Assembly: GCA_002506825.1 (NCBI GenBank)
Contig: DAYH01000022.1
Coordinates: 1 to 17,432 of the forward strand
Source: Euryarchaeota archaeon UBA103
GTDB taxonomy: Archaea; Thermoplasmatota; Poseidoniia; Poseidoniales; Thalassarchaeaceae
Direction of reading: 5' to 3'
DNA length: 17,432 nt
Shown here: one piece after another, positions 1-7,851 of the stretch
How the letters are laid out: each line of letters starts with the position of its first letter
How positions within the stretch are numbered: the stretch's first letter is position 1
Notes under the pieces: model-generated
What the model was told of the DNA's origin: nothing
Database searches by the model: none
What the model saw: only the letters and a program-made list of their open reading frames with translations
Program-made: the position numbers and the translations under genes

Positions 1-1
1 G

Positions 2-739
2 GGTCAGTTGGTACAGCATCTTGAAGGAGAGCTGGCTGAGACGGTTAGGTCGGAGGGCATGACGGCCAAGGCGCAACTGCAGTCAAGGAAGCTGGGAGTA
101 GTGAGGACGGCGGTTAAGGACCTGACAAGAAACAGGCTGAATGCTTTCACACAACATGCAGTCCTGACTAATTTGGTTCGATCTTCCGACGAGGGGTCGG
201 TTTCTGCTGGAGTGAGGCCTGACGCCATTGAATGGGACAAGCATGATCCCTCGGAGAGGGTGTACTACACGGGAATTGGCCATCTTGTTGACAAGTACAA
301 ACATGAGGTCTCTTGGAATGCACTTCTGAGCAATAATTGGGATACCCCCGCACCACCTCCAATGAGTTCTGTCCACACCCCCCTTACCGAATTCGTACCC
401 GATTCTAAGGAGGAGGTCGTGGAGAGCGTGGTGTCCGTGGTGTCCGAGCCTGTATCTCACTGGGAAGATCCGGAATATGATGAAGAGGATAGGATTAGGG
501 AGATTGATGAGTTTCCTGAGATAACCCCTGTGGGAAGTGGGTCTTTAGGAAACTCCTCGTCGGACCAGCAGAAAGATCCTGATATGAGGAGGATTCTGAT
601 TCTACAAGACCTTGAAGACCCGATAATCACTGAAGGGGGAGAGGAAATTACTCTAACGACGGGGGATATAGAATTCTGTCCTTCGATAATTGCTGATACC
701 CTAATAGCGGCGGGGATTGCTGAGGCCGCGGACCTCTGA
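2..739 (+). CDS. Probable GINS51-type subunit of the replicative helicase complex (5'-truncated by window edge)
   Basis: GINS binds MCM and GAN/Cdc45 to form the archaeal CMG replicative helicase. The frame is open to the left edge, so the true start is probably outside the window; a TTG at 8 is the first possible internal start. The first ~60 visible residues look like the helical GINS A-domain, with a K/R-rich helix around SRKLGVVRTAVKDL. A variable, very acidic Ser/Glu/Asp-rich linker occupies roughly residues 120-190. The last ~50 residues (RRILILQDLEDPII, then GEEITLTTGDIEFCP, then IADTLIAAGIAE) resemble the small beta B-domain, which lies at the C-terminus in Gins51, giving an A-then-B order. 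The assignment rests on this C-terminal pattern and the domain order; no exact family signature is available. Alternative: an unrelated acidic archaeal protein. The linker is longer than I expect for the family. Confidence 0.55.
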   Translation, partial: GQLVQHLEGELAETVRSEGMTAKAQLQSRKLGVVRTAVKDLTRNRLNAFTQHAVLTNLVRSSDEGSVSAGVRPDAIEWDKHDPSERVYYTGIGHLVDKYKHEVSWNALLSNNWDTPAPPPMSSVHTPLTEFVPDSKEEVVESVVSVVSEPVSHWEDPEYDEEDRIREIDEFPEITPVGSGSLGNSSSDQQKDPDMRRILILQDLEDPIITEGGEEITLTTGDIEFCPSIIADTLIAAGIAEAADL

Positions 740-768
740 GAGAGGCAATGACTTAGGTTCGTCATCAT

Positions 769-790
769 TGATGGGTAGCCATCAGAGGTG
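769..790 (+). promoter_or_regulatory. Perfect hairpin abutting the ribosome binding site of the PepC gene
   Basis: TGATGG (769-774), loop GTAG, and CCATCA (779-784) form a perfect 6-bp stem with a tetraloop. The Shine-Dalgarno-like GAGGTG (785-790) follows immediately, six bases before the ATG at 796. An upstream CATCA (763-767) could compete for TGATG. Whether this is a translation control element, the 3' end of the preceding transcript, or chance cannot be told from sequence. Confidence 0.4.
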
Positions 791-795
791 GAGCA

Positions 796-2121
796 ATGCC
801 AGGCGAGATAACAAAAAAACAAATTGAGGATATGAGGAAGGAATTCAGTAGTGATTCGTCGGCCAAGGTTGCACAGAATGCTGTTACCAGCAATAATCTA
901 TCAACGGTGGCCCTCAGAAGGGATTTGGTTCAGGAGGTCGACTTCACATTCAGCACGAAGCTGGATGAGTGGAAGGCCACTAATCAGAAGAGTAGTGGAC
1001 GGTGCTGGTTATTTGCTACCTTGAATCTCTTCAGACCTGGCGCTATGAAGAAGATGAATGTTAAGGAGTTCGAGTTTAGTCAAGCTCACATTCATTTCTG
1101 GGATAAGTTCGAGCGTTCTAATCACTTCTTAGAGGCCATAATTGAGACCTCTGATAGGCCCGTTGATGATAGGACGATCCACTTCCTACTGTCTGACCCC
1201 ATTGGCGATGGAGGGCAGTGGAATATGGCCATGAATCTAATCAGGAAGCATGGACTGGTTCCCAAATCAGCATACCCGGAGTCCAATAGTAGTAGCTCCA
1301 CTAGGTGGATGAATTCTATTCTGAAAGATATGCTCAGGAGCAGTGCAAGCGAGATAAGGGGGATCATCGAGTCGGGAGGTGGCGAGAAAGAGGCTAGATC
1401 CCATAAGGAGAGCAGAATGAAGGATATTTGGAGGGTTCTATGCATTCACTTGGGTACTCCACCAGAGAGCTTTGACTGGCAGTGGAGAGACAAGGACAAG
1501 GAGTTCCATCGAAGGGGAAAGGTGACTCCTCAGGAGTTCGCAGAGGAGTTCGTTGACGTGGATTGGGAGGAATACGTATGCATCGTTAACGATCCTAGGA
1601 ATGAATACTATCAGACGTACACCGTCGACTATCTCCAGAATGTCTCTGGAGGGCCGCCTGTAGTCTACTTGAATGTTCCAAGCGATGAAATGAAATCGAT
1701 AACTCAGGAAATACTGGAGGACGGGATGCCGGTCTGGATGGGATGTGATGTGGGTAAGCAGATGGACAGGAAGAGGGGGCTCTGGGATGCTAATCTTTTC
1801 GAAACCAACGAGCTATATGGTGTAGAATATGGAATGGCAAAGGCAGACAGGCTGAGATATGGACAGACGATGATGACTCATGCCATGCTTTTCACAGGCG
1901 TGGATGTCTATGAAGGAAGGCCGAGGAGATGGAGGGTTGAGAACTCATGGGGCGATGACTCTGGTCAGAAGGGATTCTACACGATGAACGACAATTGGTA
2001 CGATGAGCATATGTTTGAGATTGCCTCCCCTAAGAAGTACCTCACAGAGAAGATGCTAGAAGGACTGGAGACAAATCCAGTCGTCTTGGAAGCTTGGGAC
2101 CCGATGGGTTCTCTGGCCTAG
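796..2121 (+). CDS. pepC: Aminopeptidase C / bleomycin hydrolase family cysteine peptidase (C1B)
   Basis: This is a papain-fold cytosolic aminopeptidase of MEROPS family C1B, which trims N-terminal residues from peptides, usually inside a homohexameric barrel. The catalytic set is complete: Gln64 (oxyanion hole) and Cys70 in NQKSSGRCWLFA, His362 in THAMLFTG, and Asn383 in VENSWGD. Its 441 residues match the normal PepC length of about 440-450, and the region just after the motif keeps the typical FEFSQAHIHFWDK segment. There is no signal peptide, which agrees with cytoplasmic peptide recycling. The ATG at 796 is supported by GAGGTG six bases upstream. The gene ends with TAG directly against the stop of the convergent rps10 gene. 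PepC is mainly bacterial and eukaryotic, so acquisition by transfer is likely; a protein-degrading heterotrophic lifestyle would fit. Confidence 0.93.
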   Translation: MPGEITKKQIEDMRKEFSSDSSAKVAQNAVTSNNLSTVALRRDLVQEVDFTFSTKLDEWKATNQKSSGRCWLFATLNLFRPGAMKKMNVKEFEFSQAHIHFWDKFERSNHFLEAIIETSDRPVDDRTIHFLLSDPIGDGGQWNMAMNLIRKHGLVPKSAYPESNSSSSTRWMNSILKDMLRSSASEIRGIIESGGGEKEARSHKESRMKDIWRVLCIHLGTPPESFDWQWRDKDKEFHRRGKVTPQEFAEEFVDVDWEEYVCIVNDPRNEYYQTYTVDYLQNVSGGPPVVYLNVPSDEMKSITQEILEDGMPVWMGCDVGKQMDRKRGLWDANLFETNELYGVEYGMAKADRLRYGQTMMTHAMLFTGVDVYEGRPRRWRVENSWGDDSGQKGFYTMNDNWYDEHMFEIASPKKYLTEKMLEGLETNPVVLEAWDPMGSLA

Positions 2122-2451
2122 TTAACCTAGGTTTCTTAGTGAGAGCTCGATAGTCACTGAGTCTGGGATTGGTATCCTCAGAACCTTCCTAAGTGCCTTC
2201 TCGTCCCTGGAAGTGTTGGTTACTAGCTCCAAGAGTCTCTTGTGAACTCTCATCTCCCAGTGATCCCATGTCTCGGCGCCCTCTCCGTCTGGACTCTTCC
2301 TGCATGGAACGACTATTCTCCTAGTCGGAAGTGGAATCGGTCCTCGAAGCTTGACTCCGGTCTCATCAGAGATTGACTTGATTTGGTTACACACCTCATT
2401 GACATCGGAGTGGTTCTCTCCCGTCAGCCTGATTGTAGTGACGACGGGCAT
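2122..2451 (-). CDS. rps10: 30S ribosomal protein S10 (uS10)
   Basis: uS10 is a small-subunit head protein. The 109-residue product opens with the beta strand and helix of the family (VTTIRLTGENHSDVNEVCNQ) and contains the conserved long-loop region GPIPLPTRRIVVPCRKSP, followed by WEMRVHKRLLEL. The C-terminal IPIPDSVTIELSL strand is also typical. The length is normal to slightly long for archaea (about 102). The start at 2451 is supported by AAGGTGAG just upstream in the 17-base gap after EF-1alpha, so the two genes are cotranscribed as in most archaea. The stop codon touches the stop of the convergent peptidase gene. Confidence 0.96.
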   Translation of the reverse strand: MPVVTTIRLTGENHSDVNEVCNQIKSISDETGVKLRGPIPLPTRRIVVPCRKSPDGEGAETWDHWEMRVHKRLLELVTNTSRDEKALRKVLRIPIPDSVTIELSLRNLG

Positions 2452-2468
2452 TGATTCTCACCTTGTGT

Positions 2469-3752
2469 CTATGCCTTCTTGTCGATTGCGATACACATTC
2501 CAGCTGCGACGGTCTTGCCCATGTCACGGATTGCGAACCTGCAAAGCTCTGGGAAGTCATCCTTGACCTCTATCGCCATTGGCTTGGTAGGCTGGAACCT
2601 AACTGTTGCTGCATCTCCAGACTTGAGGAACGCTGGTGTCTCACCGGTCTTTAGGTTCTTGATGAGCTCGACGAATCGAACAGCTACCTGAGCGGTGTGA
2701 GCGTGGAATACTGGTGTGTATCCTACTCCGATTGCCTTTGGTATCTCCATCATCTGGATGTTTCCAACGAAAGTCTCGTCATGACGGACGAAGACTGGCT
2801 CGCTCTCGCCATATCCAGCTACGTCTCCTCTGCGGATGTCAACTGCAGCTAGGCCACGTACGTTGAATCCAACGTTATCGCCTGGCTCGGCCTTGTCGAC
2901 CATGGTGTGATGCATCTCAATGCTCTTGACCTCAGCAGACTTCTGGCTGGGGTTGAAGATGACTGTCTTTCCAGTGTTAAGGACACCAGTCTCGATCTTG
3001 CCGACTGGAACGGTTCCAATTCCGCTGATCTTGTAAACGTCCTGAATTGGCAGGCGGAGAGGCCTGTCAGTTGGCTTTGGAGGCATGTTGATTGCATCGA
3101 TTGCCTCGAACAGAGTAGGTCCGCTGTACCATGATGTGTTCTCACTCTTGTTGTACACGTTGTCGCCATGGAAGGCGCTGCAAGGTACGAATGTGATTTC
3201 ATCAGGCTTGTATCCAGCGCCCTTCAATAGGGTACTGACCTCTGCCACAGTGCTGTTGTACTTGTCTTGTGACCAGTCGACACCGCTGATATCCATCTTG
3301 TTGACGTTGACGATTAGCTGACTAACACCGAGGACTCTTGCTAGGAAAGCGTGTTCTCTAGTCTGAGCGTTGACACCGTCGTTTGCTGCTACATTCAGTA
3401 CTGCGGCGTCTGCCTGGCTTGTTCCAGTGATCATGTTCTTGACGAAATCACGGTGACCAGGAGCGTCGATGATTGTGAAGTAGTAGTTAGGAGTGTAGAA
3501 CTCTTTGTGAGCTACATCGATGGTTATCCCACGTGCACGCTCTTCCTTCAGGCCATCCATGACGTAGGCCAGACCGAATCCGGCCTTCCCTGCCTCGGCA
3601 GCTAGCTTCTCATTCTTCTCAATTACGTGCGCTTCGATGTGACCGCTGTCCAGAAGCAAACGACCTACTGTCGTCGACTTTCCGTGATCTACGTGCCCTA
3701 CGAACACGATATTCAGATGCGGCTTACTCTTGTCTTCCCACTGTGAACCCAT
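2469..3752 (-). CDS. tuf: Translation elongation factor 1-alpha (aEF1A)
   Basis: This GTPase delivers aminoacyl-tRNA to the ribosomal A site. The GTP-binding elements are all visible: G1 GHVDHGKST at residues 19-27, the switch-I region ERARGITIDVAHKEF, G3 DAPGHRDF, G4 NKMD and G5 SAFHGDN. Domains 2 and 3 follow, with YKISGIGTVPVGKIETG and the C-terminal PELCRFAIRDMGKTVAAGMC. The 427 residues are the normal archaeal length. The ATG at 3752 follows GAGGTG with a 7-base spacer. It is the first gene of a tuf-rps10 operon and has a 112-bp upstream spacer carrying a probable promoter. High expression is expected. Confidence 0.98.
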   Translation of the reverse strand: MGSQWEDKSKPHLNIVFVGHVDHGKSTTVGRLLLDSGHIEAHVIEKNEKLAAEAGKAGFGLAYVMDGLKEERARGITIDVAHKEFYTPNYYFTIIDAPGHRDFVKNMITGTSQADAAVLNVAANDGVNAQTREHAFLARVLGVSQLIVNVNKMDISGVDWSQDKYNSTVAEVSTLLKGAGYKPDEITFVPCSAFHGDNVYNKSENTSWYSGPTLFEAIDAINMPPKPTDRPLRLPIQDVYKISGIGTVPVGKIETGVLNTGKTVIFNPSQKSAEVKSIEMHHTMVDKAEPGDNVGFNVRGLAAVDIRRGDVAGYGESEPVFVRHDETFVGNIQMMEIPKAIGVGYTPVFHAHTAQVAVRFVELIKNLKTGETPAFLKSGDAATVRFQPTKPMAIEVKDDFPELCRFAIRDMGKTVAAGMCIAIDKKA

Positions 3753-3773
3753 ATTATAACACCTCTAAGTGAT

Positions 3774-3800
3774 GGCCCGCCGACCGAAGGGGCGTATATG
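3774..3800 (-). promoter_or_regulatory. Probable tuf promoter with TATA-like box and dyad element
   Basis: On the minus strand CATATA (3800-3795) lies 42 bases upstream of the tuf ATG, with TCGGTCGGCGGGCC (3787-3774) ten bases downstream of the box when measured to the GTCGGC core. If transcription starts about 27 bp from the TATA centre, near 3771, the dyad would sit at roughly -16 to -4 and leave a short leader carrying the GAGGTG ribosome binding site. The element closely matches one in the secE promoter. The promoter is inferred by position and composition. Confidence 0.5.
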
Positions 3801-3864
3801 AATCGTTCCCCCTTGCCGATTTCCACTACCTATTACCTAAGTGTAGAGCAGTGAGCCGTTCAGG

Positions 3865-5067
3865 CTATCTATATTGAAGCTCCACTATGAAATAGTTAAC
3901 CTTCGTCGTGTGCGTCTCTTCGTTGACGAGGTCGGCAGACCACTCTCCTGGTAGGAAGCCCCTAACCGTGGATGCTCCAATCACCAGCCATACACAATAG
4001 TCGTCCGAGCCACAGTCTCCCGCGTTACGATTATCATTAGACAGACCTGTAGAGTTGGCAATCTCATCCTCGGTACTGTTGTACAGGTAGATATCTAATT
4101 TATTATCGGTAGTGGTGACTGGCCCTCCCCCTAGTCCTCCGCCTGCTTGATCGTCATCTTGCTGAGGGTAGTCAACTTTGGTTCTGAGATACCGGATTCT
4201 ATCCTTCGTGTCCTCGTCGTAGGTCACCGGGAAGTCCCAAGTCATGGTAATCGGATCTTGTATTCTCCTGTCCATCTCAAAGTCGCTCCACTTGCCCTGA
4301 TAGTTGATGTAGACCGTAGAGTCGTCATAGTGGGTGAGTCCATTATTATCCGTAACTTTCAGCCTAATGTCCCAAGCTCCAGCTGGCATTTCTTCCCACT
4401 GGACTATATCCCCCGTGGCATCGACATCATTGTCCTTGATACCATCCTCATCCGAGTCGGTGTTCCTATCTAGATCCCATTCGTAGCTTACGATGTACTC
4501 TTCTGCGTAGCAGTCTGAGTCATCGGGATCACAACCAGCCCATGACCCTGAGCCATCCAATGAGACTGTGGTGGAGACAGAAATCTGCCTGTCGTCAATT
4601 TCTCTCTCTTCACATACCCATACCATGACGAAGTCACCATTGGGAGGGGTGTCACCATCACAATTGTCATCCTTATTAGAGGTGATTTCTGCATGGGGCT
4701 CCCTTGCAGTGGAGTCAATTACAGTGATCAGTAGACTGGTGGTGACCTCATGGGTGCCATCACTAACAGCAAGCTTTGCCGAATACTCTCCTGGCTGGGC
4801 GTAGGAATGGCTGGTCGTCAGTCCGGATCCGGTATTGCCATCCCCGAAGGTCCATGAGAATGTCATTGGGTCCGCATCGGGATCAGAGGAGCCCACTGCG
4901 CTGAACGTGATACTGTCTCCAGCCCTTACTGAGCCTGACGGGTCAACTGACATATTCGCGCTGGGTGGACTGTTGCCCCCTAATACGTCCATACAGCCGG
5001 CCAGTGCAGTGAAAATCATCAGCATCGTGAACAGTAATGCCGTCGCCTTCCTGTCTCTCATCGGCAT
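3865..5067 (-). CDS. Predicted PKD-domain lipoprotein
   Basis: A membrane-anchored extracytoplasmic protein of unknown role. The N-terminus has a basic stretch, a hydrophobic core (LLFTMLMIFTA) and a lipobox LAGC, whose Cys25 would be lipidated if translation begins at the ATG at 5067. A TTG at 5091 would only add residues before the signal. A PKD domain follows (about residues 30-115) with the classic TFSWTFGDG and YAQPGEYSAKLAVSDG. A second PKD-like beta sandwich (YEWDLDRN to WDIRLKVTDNNG) is interrupted by an Asp-rich DSDEDGIKDNDVD segment resembling calcium-binding thrombospondin type-3 loops. The ~150-residue C-terminus is unrecognised. No ribosome binding site is visible; an AT-rich patch about 30 bases upstream would allow a leaderless transcript. 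It lies downstream of polB on the same strand, which need not imply a shared function. Confidence 0.82.
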   Translation of the reverse strand: MPMRDRKATALLFTMLMIFTALAGCMDVLGGNSPPSANMSVDPSGSVRAGDSITFSAVGSSDPDADPMTFSWTFGDGNTGSGLTTSHSYAQPGEYSAKLAVSDGTHEVTTSLLITVIDSTAREPHAEITSNKDDNCDGDTPPNGDFVMVWVCEEREIDDRQISVSTTVSLDGSGSWAGCDPDDSDCYAEEYIVSYEWDLDRNTDSDEDGIKDNDVDATGDIVQWEEMPAGAWDIRLKVTDNNGLTHYDDSTVYINYQGKWSDFEMDRRIQDPITMTWDFPVTYDEDTKDRIRYLRTKVDYPQQDDDQAGGGLGGGPVTTTDNKLDIYLYNSTEDEIANSTGLSNDNRNAGDCGSDDYCVWLVIGASTVRGFLPGEWSADLVNEETHTTKVNYFIVELQYR

Positions 5068-5106
5068 TCGCTGGGACCGGTATGAAATCAACCCTGCGAT
5101 TACATG

Positions 5107-7716
5107 TTAGAACTCAAATATCGATTTCTGGCGGGTTCCTCTGAGTAATTCGTCGGCATCCCAGCCGAACGCTTCTGTTATCCTGCCAAGTGCAGTTGCC
5201 ATTCTCTTGGCGTAGTATTCTGGGTCATAAGAGGGGGGTTTGTCATCTGTCTCCTCCACCAGCCATGCGCTTACTTCCATTGGGCTGACGCTGGCGTCTG
5301 TGACGATATATCCAACTTTCATCCCTGGAGTGAACTGCAATCCTCGTGATATTCTCTCCTTGGCGGCCCTAACATATGGAAGTCCATTTTCATTCTTGTA
5401 CACGCTGAAGTCCCATTCGCCCTTTCTCTTGTTCCACTTCCCCTTACAAGATCGGCTTATGACTAGCTTTGACGCATCTACATCAGTTGCCCTTAGATTA
5501 TCGATAGCTGTTTTTGTCATTTCTACAGAAGACCAAGCGTCACCATTCAGAATTAGCTCGAACATTTCTGTCATTGTATCCGTCAGAAGCTGGAATGAAT
5601 CAGTCCTACGGACTTCATATCCACGAATCAGCATCTCCTCCCTGGGCCAAACCACCCTCCCCACGTATCTTTTTTTGGCGCCGTGACTGAAGAAGGCTGA
5701 CAGCGCGGTCTCGAACTCTAGCTCAGCGCCCTCCTTTGTGAATTGATCAGCTAGCGAGTTTCCGAACTCGATTGCCCTATCCTTGGCGTTCGACCACAAG
5801 TCGAGGGCATCGCCCCCATCGGGCTTACTAGTAGGGGCCTCGGCTCCAACTGGTGATTTCACAAATATCGAGTCTGTATCTGAATATACCACTGGGTGTC
5901 CACTATTGTCCAACTCCGAAATAATCGCCCTGATGTTGTGCCTCGCCCACTCGGTTATACTGGCTCCGAGATCTGGGTGGGTGAATCTGTAGAAGCTGGA
6001 GGCGAATACCCCATAGAATGAGTTCATCAGAATCTTCACGGCATACTGCAATTGATCCAGCAGAAATGCCTCAGTGGTGTCCTGTCTGGCATGAGCACTG
6101 GACATTTCCTGTTTGTACTGATCTCTCTTGGACATGAGTTCCTGAAGTAGCTGAGGGACGAGGCCCACTCTTTCCGACTTGGAGACATACCTGGTCTCGG
6201 TTACAGGCGATGAAGCGAAAGATTCGTCTCTTTTGTCATCGCGGACGAGGGTCGTGGAGCAAATGTTGTTCGATATCATGATCGAGGGGTACATCGACTT
6301 GAAATCCAATACGACTACCCACGGCTCCACTCCTGCCTCAACTTCGTGGACATACCCTCCTGCTATCTGGTCACGCTTCCTAGGTCCTTGGTTTGTCATC
6401 GGTACTGCGACCGGTGGATCTGACCTGTCTGCGATCCTAATCACGAGAGAGTCTATCCACTGACTAGTGGTGCCATTGGAAGCCATCTCGACAGGCGTCA
6501 ATGAAACCGAAGCAAGAGCTTCTTTTCTTGCTATTGATTTTAGTCGATCGAGGATGTCTAGGGGAAGATGTGTGTCCATCATGCAGTATTCCATTACTAC
6601 GTCTGGCCTCTCGGCCCACTCCTCATCCATCCTACTTGCATCGACATCTAGCTTCCTCTTACTCTGATCGTCGGGCCAGAGTAACTGCGAAACATATCTC
6701 AGTGTCTCTCTCTGAGGTCTCAAAGTCTGCCTTGCCTGCCACCATGCGTCCATGGGAATCCTGCCTACTATTCTCCAAACCCTATTCTGCTGCCTCTGTG
6801 GAAAGACTCTCTTGCCCTCACCCTCTGACGCGGGGACCCTGCCCCATCCGAAAAGTGGAAGTCGGTCTATCTTGGGGCGAGGGCATATCACCTCAGCCCT
6901 CTCTTGCATTCTGGGAAGATCGAAATTATCAATGTTGTATCCGGTAATGAAGTCGGGGTCCTCGTCACGTACGAGTCTGGTTAGTCCCTCCATAATATCC
7001 CTCTCGGGACCCTTGAATTCGTACTCTGATCTGTCTCCGTCCCTGTCGACTACCGCCGCTGCGCAGAGTATCCTGTTAGTGGATATACTAGTCTCCAAGT
7101 CGAATGAAAAAGAGACGAATGGCGCAGGAAAGGTCTCGGTCTTCTCTAGATCTTCCAGTCCACATGATATTACCATGTCCACCGGGTACAAACCAGCCCC
7201 ACCGGCGGCGATTATCGCCTTCTCTGAGTCTGAGCTAGATGTATTAGATTCGTCCTTTGAGTCATCGGGGGCCCTTCCGCCCGCCCAGAGGACGCTTCCG
7301 CCTGCGGAGATGTGCGGACCGAGGTCTAGATCTAGCATCAAACGGTTGACGAAGAGTATGTCTGCGCTTGTAATCTCCCAATTATCCAGCTTTTTACGGA
7401 GGTTCCTCACGGAATATGGTTGATTGGCGTATACTCTCCAGTGTCTCTTCATTCCATGTCTAGTCCACTTCATTACTGGATCTGATACTTCGACCACCTC
7501 GCTCATACCTACTACTGAGTCCAGATCAGGATTATGATCGGGTCTTGGAGCTCCTGGAATGGCGATATCAAAGTAGGGACGGAGTCCATGGACAAGTAAT
7601 ACCACTGAATGTCCCTCCTCTGCTCTGCACCACAGCTCTACCACTGTTTTTGGGGTCGTGGAGTCGATAGACTGGTACGAGCCAGAGACTATGCACATTC
7701 TCCCCCGCCACTCCAC
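5107..7716 (-). CDS. polB: DNA polymerase family B with 3'-5' exonuclease
   Basis: A replicative/repair DNA polymerase. The proofreading domain has all three motifs: ExoI DLET (Asp206, Glu208), ExoII YNIDNFDLP (Asp266) and ExoIII YCMMD (Asp381). The polymerase domain has motif A DFKSMYPSI (Asp471), motif B KILMNSFYG (Lys561) and motif C YSDTDS (Asp613 and Asp615), followed by KKRY. Both activities should therefore be intact. At 869 residues it is a little longer than hyperthermophile PolB proteins of about 775. The N-terminal portion includes a low-complexity Ser/Asp stretch around residues 150-165. No intein interrupts motifs A to C. The start is uncertain between GTG at 7716 and ATG at 7698, the latter having GGGGGAG too close upstream. 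It is divergent from ilvE. Confidence 0.97.
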   Translation of the reverse strand: MEWRGRMCIVSGSYQSIDSTTPKTVVELWCRAEEGHSVVLLVHGLRPYFDIAIPGAPRPDHNPDLDSVVGMSEVVEVSDPVMKWTRHGMKRHWRVYANQPYSVRNLRKKLDNWEITSADILFVNRLMLDLDLGPHISAGGSVLWAGGRAPDDSKDESNTSSSDSEKAIIAAGGAGLYPVDMVISCGLEDLEKTETFPAPFVSFSFDLETSISTNRILCAAAVVDRDGDRSEYEFKGPERDIMEGLTRLVRDEDPDFITGYNIDNFDLPRMQERAEVICPRPKIDRLPLFGWGRVPASEGEGKRVFPQRQQNRVWRIVGRIPMDAWWQARQTLRPQRETLRYVSQLLWPDDQSKRKLDVDASRMDEEWAERPDVVMEYCMMDTHLPLDILDRLKSIARKEALASVSLTPVEMASNGTTSQWIDSLVIRIADRSDPPVAVPMTNQGPRKRDQIAGGYVHEVEAGVEPWVVVLDFKSMYPSIMISNNICSTTLVRDDKRDESFASSPVTETRYVSKSERVGLVPQLLQELMSKRDQYKQEMSSAHARQDTTEAFLLDQLQYAVKILMNSFYGVFASSFYRFTHPDLGASITEWARHNIRAIISELDNSGHPVVYSDTDSIFVKSPVGAEAPTSKPDGGDALDLWSNAKDRAIEFGNSLADQFTKEGAELEFETALSAFFSHGAKKRYVGRVVWPREEMLIRGYEVRRTDSFQLLTDTMTEMFELILNGDAWSSVEMTKTAIDNLRATDVDASKLVISRSCKGKWNKRKGEWDFSVYKNENGLPYVRAAKERISRGLQFTPGMKVGYIVTDASVSPMEVSAWLVEETDDKPPSYDPEYYAKRMATALGRITEAFGWDADELLRGTRQKSIFEF

Positions 7717-7851
7717 CAGCTCGCCTCACTATGAGCGGGTAACACACCGCCTTCAAACTATGTCCCAGAAGGGGGCCATAAGAGTACCGGGAGGGAATCC
7801 TTGCGTAATCGTTGAAAGCCGACTCGCTTCCGTCAAGATAGGGGACTGCTT
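7717..7851. promoter_or_regulatory. Divergent polB / ilvE intergenic promoter region
   Basis: The 135-bp spacer must hold both promoters. On the minus strand, CATAGTTT near 7753-7761 is the best TATA-like candidate for polB. On the plus strand only a weak AT patch (GTAATCG, near 7805) precedes ilvE, with AGGGG shortly before its ATG. I see no clear repeats or RNA gene here. Confidence 0.35.

Noticed and set aside
6752..7423. Long plus-strand open frame of 223 codons inside polB
   Set aside because: It lies antisense to clearly conserved PolB exonuclease motifs, and its Ser/Leu/Pro-rich translation is typical of a shadow frame.
7817..7822. GTCGGC (minus strand) in the polB/ilvE spacer as another member of the shared promoter motif
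   Set aside because: No TATA-like box at the required spacing, no second half of the dyad, and far from the polB start. GTCGGC alone occurs by chance at about this rate.
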